This document shows positions 57,335-64,000 of a DNA stretch of 64,000 bases, piece by piece (position 1 is the stretch's first letter; every line of letters starts with the position of its first letter). The position numbers and the translations under genes are program-made. This stretch comes from Cylicocyclus nassatus (taxonomy: Eukaryota > Nematoda > Chromadorea > Rhabditida > Strongylidae), in NCBI GenBank assembly GCA_958299035.1, contig CATQJL010000112.1, forward strand, positions 68,231,117-68,295,116, read 5' to 3'. Below the pieces are notes generated by a model that was given only the letters and a program-made list of their open reading frames with translations, had not been told where the DNA came from and did not search any database.

Positions 57335-57601
57335 ATGTCTCAAACTGAAGCAGACTAGACGCCGGCGCTGATGAAACTAGTGGAACATATCGACCCGCAT
57401 CTGTGTGGCACCGAGAGTAAACAACCTCCGATGTTGTTGTGGTTATCCGATGCGTGGTCTATGATCACTAAACAATTGAGCGCGTTTACACACATGTCTC
57501 AAAATTCCATCGGGTTGTTTCAGAAGTTCTACTCGTTTTTTTACCTCCTTTTTAACTTGCTGATTTTGAAGGAAAACTACATTTTTGTGAAACTTACTTA
57601 A
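57335..57601 (+). pseudogene. Candidate exon or gene relic, unidentified
   Basis: ATG at 57335 reads MSQTEAD, an in-frame TAG at 57356, then TPALMKLVEHIDPHLCGTES and on to about 57515 with coding-like composition (PPMLLWLSDAWSMITKQLS) before an F/L-rich tail. One stop in an otherwise good frame suggests a nonsense mutation, or a true start at the second ATG (57371). No family recognised. Confidence 0.25.
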
Positions 57602-59703
57602 ACTATCTAAAAGCTCCTTCTTTCTGATTTTTTATTCTCAACTTTATAGAGCTCTTCCTCCGGATTTGTCTTTAAAAGGACAGCGAGGCATGTATGTCGT
57701 TCTCTTTGTTCAATCTCCATGAATTTGACAGGCAAAAGATAAATTTCTGAATATGTTTATCATTATATGGGGAATAGCACAATATTATCTAGATATAATT
57801 TTGGAAATTATTAGAACCTAAAAATTTCAGCATAAATATGACATATAGATGGAGTCCTCGTAAGTCGCATAAGTCGTAGAAGTTTCGTTATGGATGCAAG
57901 ACGGCGCTTAGCACTTCATGTTCAAAAAAAAAAATGAAAAAAAAACTTCATTTCTCGGCAGCTGAAAATAAAAAATCTAAAAAAAGTGCATTCTTCTGCA
58001 ATTTTAACGACAGTGATTTTGAGAAAACTTTGATTTCTTGCAAAACTGTCTTTTGTTGAAGAATTTGGTTTAGCTCTGAGGGCTTTGCGAAAATTTGAGA
58101 AGCGACTGGATGAAATGATCTTTGTCTCCTCGTGAATTTGTCCTATGTCATAGTCGAGAACATGAAATGCTATGAAAAAGTCTAAACCGTGAAAATATGA
58201 AAATCTTTATATTTCAATTCGTGCCTCTATCATAGAGCCATTTTACATCAAACCATCTTTATTCAAGCAATCAAAATGCCACTCTTGTCACAAACTTGCA
58301 ACGTCAGCTTGATCATAGACATTGCTGCTATACGAAAGCGTCAAAAACTGCCACATGTTTTGATTTTAGCATACGTTAATTGGTTCTCTACAAAGAAAAA
58401 AATCTTGTGTGCTATGTCCTTAAATTCTAAATTACTGGTAAGCCATGTAACTCAATTTTATGATTAGATGAAATAGTTTTACAGATGGTACGAATCTTTT
58501 TTATCAACGGGATGTGATGACACCGCCTCCTTGCAAAAGATATGAAGAAATCATTAAAAAACAGTATCTAACCTCACCATCAAGATTTTGAAGCGAGAAG
58601 GAAGAGAAGCGAAGGACAGAAGTATACTTTGAAAACGAATAAATGTATATGATTGATGAAAACGAATAATAGAATATGATTGATGCACCTTTCAAAGTTT
58701 TTGAAAATCACTCTCACCTAAACCGACGCGAACCAGTTTAGATCGCTAGATAACCTTCCTGCACGAATTTGCAAATATTACCGCACCCGAACTTCTTTTT
58801 ATTATAGAATAAATTTAGCTAGCAGAATTTTAATCGCGAGACAGTTACATGCAAAAAAGAAATTGCGGTGAGCAAAGTAAGATATGGTAATGCTCATGGA
58901 TAGATCAAACGACATGAAAACGTTCTGTTGCCAATATTTAGCTTCTTATTTTTTTTTTGCGTTTATTGGCATGCTTGATCAATCTTTCAAAAGGCGATCC
59001 ATCATCGGTCGATGAAACCATTCAGAGGAACCCAACAGAGAAGTCAGTCCAGAATGTTAAGAATACAATGAACCATTGTTTTCGTTATTAATTTCATTCG
59101 TTCATATCTTCTGCACTTTTGTTATGAAGATGTTTGATGCTTCACAGTATTGACCACAAGCGCCCAACATACGTCTACCGTGTGAGGGCTTTTCTACTCA
59201 CTGTGCACTCAAGATGATCTCCAACACATCGCTTCAATGTTTGGTAATATGTTCTGAAGTATTTAAACCTAGCTACAATCTGTATCAACCACGTGCTCCT
59301 CTATCCGTAGCAACTACGCATCCGCAGCGCGTGAAATCGCGCAGCGATCTTCGATTGATTCGAACGCGCCGCGTGGCGTTGCGTATGAGCTGATTGCAAA
59401 AAGCACATCGGTTGACACAGACTGTAGGTTATTGGGGTAAGGAAAACGAGGGGGAAAGGACCAGGAAGAAGGTGACCAGGGTACCATGACTGTATCCGAA
59501 TAGACGCTCGGTCCCTGCACTCGTAATCCCATCTTTTTAGCCGTCTTCTGCTGATGAAAATAATGAGGTGTTTTAAGTCACATGGCTATTAGAATAAAGG
59601 AGATCAGTCCAGAAGTATACCGTGCCTTTTTCTACAAAGCTATATGGTATTTCGAGTTATCCAACAAACGGAGGTAAAATTACCTTGCATACAAAAGCAA
59701 ATG
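57602..59703. other. No gene supported
   Basis: AT-rich with poly-A/T runs near 57928 and 58951. A GC-richer patch at 59320-59400 carries GCGCG words; the minus frame there (59314-59532) is not recognisable. Confidence 0.3.
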
Positions 59704-59987
59704 CTCAGACAATCTCCGGGGGCAGGCGGGCGCCGGAGAATACGCGTTGCTGACATTTCGCATTCCGCTCGCAAATTCCAGGAAAATCTTCAGCGAGTTT
59801 TTGAGAGACCGCCATTTTTTTTCGCTCTTATCCTTCGCAGATATATTGCTGAATCTCTGAGGAATCGAGAACTCAGCAAGCGGCGTCCCGAAAAGTCCTG
59901 ATTGCTTTCCAAAAAATCGGCGAGCGGGGTGCAAGAAATCAGCCATCTATTTTTCCGGTGCCCGCTTGCCCCCGGCGATTGTCTGAG
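59704..59987. mobile_element. 284-bp MITE with GC-rich ends
   Basis: CTCAGACAATCTCCGGGGGC and its inverse GCCCCCGGCGATTGTCTGAG-type right end, continuing GCGGGC(G/A)CCGG; inner blocks (GATTTCTTGCACCCCGCTC-like, AGCGAG) pair weakly. No ORF. Confidence 0.8.
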
Positions 59988-60009
59988 TGGATGCAAACTC
60001 AAGGGTAGG

Positions 60010-60108
60010 TGATGACCCCAGAAAGCGATTAACTCGTACTCACTTTACGTCAAGGATAAAATATCTTAAGGCAAGTTTTACCCTAGAGGTTTGTAGATGA
60101 ATACGGCC
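60010..60108. mobile_element. Fragment of the AACCCT-rich element of 3857-4876
   Basis: CCCCAGAAAGCGATTAACTC matches the interior at 3914, and GTAGATGAATACGGCC matches the right terminus. The middle is shortened. Confidence 0.7.
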
Positions 60109-60384
60109 TCAACTGTGTTGATGATCGCCTGATGGCGAAGTATAAATTTCTACTTGCACGATCAAAGCAGAGCTCAGTGTGATAACTTCTGTGGGTAAAA
60201 CCAAAATCACGATTTATTAGAGGTCGATCACACATTTAGTAGTGAGTGGGTAAAAATTCTTATAACAACTTACGTGCTCAGAGGTAAAATGCCTAGAAGA
60301 TCAATCAAACGTATACAAGCTCAACTTACATGGTTAGAGGTACAAATGCTCACCAGATGTTAATAACAATTAAATAAACTGAAA

Positions 60385-62035
60385 TCAATTGAGTCTTCCT
60401 GTTACACGCATGTGATTGAGTTGCACGAGCAAAGTGGCAATGCTAAAGGGCATATTCTCTATGATTCATATGAGGTAAAAGCAAAACGGAAAATATATTA
60501 CCTCGCCACTGCGGTGATCCCGGCTGGCATGATCTTGCCGGAGTTGGCGAATCTTGTGCACATAACATAAGACAAGACCCCAGATACAGCTAAATGTTCA
60601 TTATATAATTGATACAGTATGCAGCGAACTAAACAAAGGGAAACGCCCCGAGTACACCATAAATATGCTTCACAATCAGACCTTCTAGGGGAACTGAGCC
60701 CAAGTGCTCCTAAAATTGTGAGGGCAACAGAACACCTAAACTCGACTTGTGAACTGTTGAATGAACGGGGTAAGAGTCATTATCCAATTACTCTGAGGGC
60801 AAATTGAGCGGAGACTGGAGAACTTCTACGGAACCCACTCAGCATTTCTCAAGCCCAAATTTCCAAGGTTTCCATAGATTCTAGACCACTAGCTTGAAAT
60901 AAGCAAGAAAGGATATAAATCTGCACTGGCAAAATGCAAAGAGGTACATTATCAACAAAAGTGCCTTCGATCGCTAATTCCAAATGCGCTGTCCGTTCCT
61001 GCAAGACAGCTCTATGAGAGAAGTGACGAGCGCTCAAAAAAACTACAGATGTTCCACTCAACATTGCAAAAATCTGCTCAACAGCACGTAATCGTAGTGG
61101 AATTGAGCTCGGTCAGACTTCGCTCGAAAGCGCCTAAAAGCGCCCATATTTCTCTAATCTCTCTTCGACTTCTGTGTGAGGAGAGATGAGAGAAAATGAA
61201 GAAAAGTTAGAGAAATTAGGGTGCTTTTGAGTGCTTTCGAGCGAAGTGTAGCCAGTGCCACTGAGTATGCTGATCGCAAGAAAAAACGCAACCACTAGAG
61301 TTCCGCAAATTAATTTGTAGGGCTTTTCGCCAAACTTATGCCATCTAAAGTTGACAAAATCAAAGCTTAAGCGCTCATAACTTCGAGAAAGTCGTTTCGC
61401 AGAAAAGTAAAGCTTATCTGGGATCAATGCTTCAGGCGATTCTGATGATATACATCACTCTCCAGTTTGCAGTGCGACTTGGTATCCTTCCCATGAACAT
61501 GATCAAAAATCGATAATGTGCCTACACACTAAACTCAAGAAAGGAAGAAGCAAGCATCAAATTAGAGGTTCCTGCTGTTTTGAGCAGACTGAAAACGGAA
61601 GAAACGAAAAAGGTACGCGGAACGTCGCTCACCTGCTACGCCAAGGTGTTTGTAGGGTATATTCAGATAGGTAAATGCAGCCACAAGAGCTCCACTACCA
61701 ACACCAGCGGCCAAAGATGGGACGGAACCTGAAATTGTTGAACGATAAAATTTATAAGTTGCGGATGCAGATCTCCAAATTTCTGCAGTATAACATAAAT
61801 AAGAAAAAATACAGTAGGTGCACAAAAACTAAAAACAAACTCGTGATCATGAAGAATTTTTGCAACCTTAGAGTCATTATCCCTATCCATATATATGGCT
61901 GTATATATGGCTAAGTATTCAATAATCAACTGAAAAAAGACAGCGAACATCCGTACCTGCTTTCGCATATCCCATGATGCCTCCCACGGCCAACAACCCT
62001 GCATACCAAGGGTTCACTTGCTCGGGCAAAATCAT
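60385..62035 (-). CDS. TMEM14-family protein, canonical paralogue (106 aa, 4 exons)
   Basis: Exons: 61957-62035, 61633-61728, 60502-60589 and 60385-60442 (introns 228, 1043 and 59 bp). Junctions GCAG|gtacgg, atttcag|GTTCC, GCAG|gtgagc, catttag|CTGTA, CGAG|gtaata and cctttag|CATTG all join in frame. The protein begins MILPEQVNPWYAGLLAVGG, has GYAKAGSVPSLAAGVGSGAL, then LNIPYKHLGVA, NSGKIMPAGITAVASIATLL and a short polar end. GYxKxGSxPSL...G and SGK(I/F)MPAG are TMEM14 signatures; length and four hydrophobic helices agree. In vertebrates TMEM14C is a mitochondrial inner-membrane protein needed for porphyrin handling, and plant FAX proteins export fatty acids. The function here is not shown. A trans-splice-like acceptor (aattgcag) ends 15 bases before the ATG. 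Intron 2 holds a MITE. Confidence 0.9.
61111..61253. mobile_element. 143-bp MITE in intron 2 of the TMEM14 gene
   Basis: GGTCAGACTTCGCTCGAAAG and CTTTCGAGCGAAGTGTAGCC are inverted with few mismatches, continuing CGCCTAAAAGCGCCC / GGTGCTTTTGAGTGC and TTTCTCTAAT / ATTAGAGAAA-like blocks. Confidence 0.8.
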
Positions 62036-62049
62036 GACTTTTAAAAAAC

Positions 62050-62056
62050 ACTGCAA
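62050..62056 (-). promoter_or_regulatory. Likely SL trans-splice (or 5' UTR) acceptor of the TMEM14 gene
   Basis: On the minus strand, AATAATTGCAG ends at 62051, followed by a 15-nt T/A-rich leader and the ATG at 62035. Nematode mRNAs commonly receive a spliced leader at such a site; no cis 5' exon was found. Confidence 0.45.
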
Positions 62057-62232
62057 TTATTTGCAATGAAATAATTGTGAGGTTCAAAAAAACATGATCA
62101 ATGCGCAAGCGGGACGAGCGCCCGTAGAATGATCGATTTTGCTTTCATTGTAACAGTGAATCACCGCAATTACGGACTGATTACTCGACGGGAAGTGGTA
62201 CGGGGTGCGTTCAAAATAATGCTGTAATTCCG

Positions 62233-62290
62233 AAGTTCTGAAACAGTTCCAGCACAGTGCGAGAACTGTGCTGGAACTGTTCCGGAACTT
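62233..62290. repeat. Hairpin with 16-bp perfect stem
   Basis: AACAGTTCCAGCACAG (62242-62257) and its exact complement (62266-62281) around an 8-base loop; pairing extends imperfectly through AAGTTC/GAACTT. Confidence 0.85.
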
Positions 62291-62806
62291 TGGAATCAGT
62301 ATGAGAATCAGTATGAACCCAGCCTTAGCAAGTGCTTTCCTCTTCTCAATTTTCACTCGCTTCTAAAGGGCGGCAAGGAGATTAGTTTCCAGGAAAGTTG
62401 TTGTCAGAATCCTTTGTAAATTTCAAAGAAATCATGAGGATTAAGTTGTCAAGCCCTAAAAAAATCGATGGGCAGTCAAGAGGGTGGACAAGAGAGCGTC
62501 AATTGAAGACGAACGCTACCTTATCTTATCAGTGGTCTCAGGACTGCTTGAACACTAATGTACTGTGGCGCTCCATGAGTTCCCTTTTTCTAGAAAAAAG
62601 AGGGGGGGGGGGGGAACAAGTCTCTTTGGATGAGGAAGTGGTGGCCATTAGCCATTTTCTTAATAATAAAAATACTTCCAGAACAATTTCGTGGGGGAGA
62701 AGTCATGGAAGCACTCACGTTCTCAAAGATTGTTTTACACCGTAAGCAGCAATCAAGTAGCCCATGCTAGGTTTTTGTATAAGAGCTTCCCTTGGTGCAA
62801 CCGCAG
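62291..62806. other. No gene supported; G13 run at about 62590-62602
   Basis: A plus frame 62398-62745 is Ser/Lys/Arg-rich and crosses the G-run; not convincing. Confidence 0.3.
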
Positions 62807-63042
62807 TTACTTTTTAGCTGCTTGTCCACCAAAGTCATTTTCCCACATGGTGGGAAGCTGAGCTGCAATCGCTAAACAAGCTGGGAAAGTGGTTAGAGAG
62901 GTAAAAGAGGTGCAAACTCTATCGAGGCGATCGCACATCGAGATTTGAGCGGCTCGAGTCTAGGTCGCTGTAAATGGAACAGAAAGTAGTGTTTATAGGG
63001 CTGTGCCTGATCGCGAAGGTCGGTGAATTTGCGGCCATTCAT
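62807..63042 (-). CDS. Candidate two-exon gene, 56-aa protein
   Basis: Exon 1 is 62937-63042 (ATG at 63042) and exon 2 is 62807-62871, with a 65-bp intron ending cttgtttag. The donor (CGAT|gtgcga) is weak, but the join (T|CG) keeps frame. The product begins MNGRKFTDLRDQAQPYKHYF, then LFHLQRPRLEPLKSR, and ends TMWENDFGGQAAKK. Exon 2 alone looks convincingly coding. No domain recognised; it could also be the last exon of a longer gene. It lies about 770 bp upstream of, and on the same strand as, the TMEM14 gene, too far for a typical operon gap. Confidence 0.35.
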
Positions 63043-63541
63043 GCTCTCTCATGCTCTTATGCTCTGCATTCTCTTGTGAACTTTCCCAGTTTTCCTCCTC
63101 CTTCAAACGCTTCTCCCACAATGGTCAACCTCCTCAACGTGGCGTGAGGTGACATTGGGTGTTGAACTGCAATGCACAGCCGAATGTATACTCTAGGGCC
63201 CCCAGGCAAGGAGTTCGACGTTTCCGGTTCCGACCGGATGCCTAGCTAAAAACCGGCAGGCCAGATCCCCCACCGTCTGGTTTTTCCGGTCATTAGACGG
63301 TCCTCCCCGCCCCTCACGGTCCGATTGCCCGTGGAAAGCAAAAGTAGGCCCAGTAAGTCCGCTCTTTTACGGGAACAGATTTTCATTACTCCGCCACTTA
63401 GAAGAAGAGAAAGGAACCCCGAACATCGGACCCCGCCTACGGCGCCTGGTGATAGCAAGAACTCAGAGTTTCAGGGCGCCTTTTGGATCGGTCAAAAACG
63501 ACACGTCGGCACGTAAGACACGTCATGGAGACTGAACGAAG
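63043..63541 (+). other. Probable 5' region of the RTE element that follows
   Basis: GC-richer than its surroundings, with CCGGTTCCGACCGG (63225-63238) and GTCTGGTTTTTCCGGTCATTAG (63275-63296, in part repeated words). No separate gene is seen. Confidence 0.35.
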
Positions 63542-64000
63542 CTCTGCACCTACAACGCCAGGACCTTCAACGCTTACCTCCACGCTCCTCTCGACGCTGC
63601 AAAGCACATAAAGTACCACGTCATCGCTCTGCAGGAAACGAATTCCAGGAAGAAGGACGTGCGAAGATGAGTGATGGGACCCCCATAGCTCGTGTTGAGA
63701 AGATTTCATACGTTGGAGGCGCTGGCTTTGTCATCCACCCATCTGTCGTCCATCTTGTCAGAAGATCATCAGCATCATCAACTGCTACTCACCAACATTA
63801 GCAGCTGACGATTCAGAACTAGACGCTTTCGGCGAAGAGTGGAGGAGATCGTCCATAGCGAGAAGTCCTTTTACAAGTTTGTTGTGGGCGACTTCAACGC
63901 GAAAATCGGGATGCCACTAGAATACGATTATAGGATCGGAAAGTTTGGATATGGGCTGCGGAACGATCTCGGTCGCAAGACTTTTTCATGGAAATTCCAT
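63542..64000 (+). pseudogene. Nematode RTE-1-like LINE, endonuclease part, truncated by window end
   Basis: Three frames in order give apurinic-type endonuclease motifs: LCTYNARTF (63542) with IALQET, the Mg-binding Glu (about 63630); then SDGTPIARVEKISYVGGAGF and VIHPSVVHLV (63667-63760); then [19 protein letters not shown] (about 63855-63915) and [13 protein letters not shown] stop after KKDVRR (63669), a stop after the second block and frame changes make it non-functional. In intact RTE elements this domain nicks DNA for target-primed reverse transcription; the RT would lie beyond 64000. It differs in motif wording from the LINE at 2150-5790. Confidence 0.8.

Noticed and set aside
60385..63042. 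Operon of the 56-aa gene and the TMEM14 gene
   Set aside because: The spacing of about 770 bp exceeds the usual 100-400 bp nematode operon gap, and neither transcript is verified.

Overview
The window looks like nuclear DNA of a nematode, most likely a strongylid (clade V, hookworm-like) worm. The supporting signs are short introns of about 58-76 bp with GTAAGT/GTGAGT-type donors and TTTTCAG/TTTAG acceptors, a Tc1-type inverted terminal repeat (TA + CAGTGCTGGCC), decayed RTE and BEL/Pao retrotransposons of a kind common in nematodes, and one likely trans-splice acceptor just before a start codon. The species assignment is inference; nothing here names the organism. All alignments were judged by eye.

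Genes are sparse. The firmest are two same-strand TMEM14-family genes on the minus strand (53989-55915, 121 aa, and 60385-62035, 106 aa). Both have four exons with the same phases, and exons 2 and 4 are the same length in each (96 and 58 nt), so they are an old tandem duplication. A third well-supported locus is a Cys-rich plus Thr-rich (mucin-like) gene on the minus strand (21528-22424), whose poly-Thr tract is an (ACA)n microsatellite. Weaker two-exon candidates are a 94-aa ORF (1374-1719), an 89-aa single-pass membrane protein (35252-35597) and a 56-aa protein (62807-63042). Partial or low-confidence exons lie at 1-132, 39658-39879, 53270-53473 and 57335-57601.

The rest is transposon debris. 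From 2.1 to 5.8 kb lies a minus-strand RTE/CFDP2-like LINE pseudogene broken by a 1.0-kb inverted-repeat element. A tRNA-like sequence sits beyond its 5' end, followed by a BEL/Pao gag-protease pseudogene at 6.4-8.4 kb. From 9.4 to 38 kb and from 49.5 to 61.3 kb there is a near-continuous series of foldback (long inverted repeat) elements, about 25 in all. Several have visible target-site duplications: 9 bp (Mutator-like), 8 bp (hAT-like), TA (Tc1/mariner-like) and TTAA. A dispersed repeat with internal ~118-bp tandem units occurs five times (9.0, 28.7, 32.2, 42.0 and 46.1 kb). A satellite with two unit lengths fills 43.6-45.4 kb. A second, nematode RTE-1-like endonuclease pseudogene runs off the right end.

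No prokaryotic features, CRISPR arrays, rRNA or intact tRNA genes were seen. I found no new multi-gene system. The most unusual feature is how many independent DNA-transposon families here have become near-perfect long palindromes without any recognisable transposase, several of them inside introns of the TMEM14 genes.
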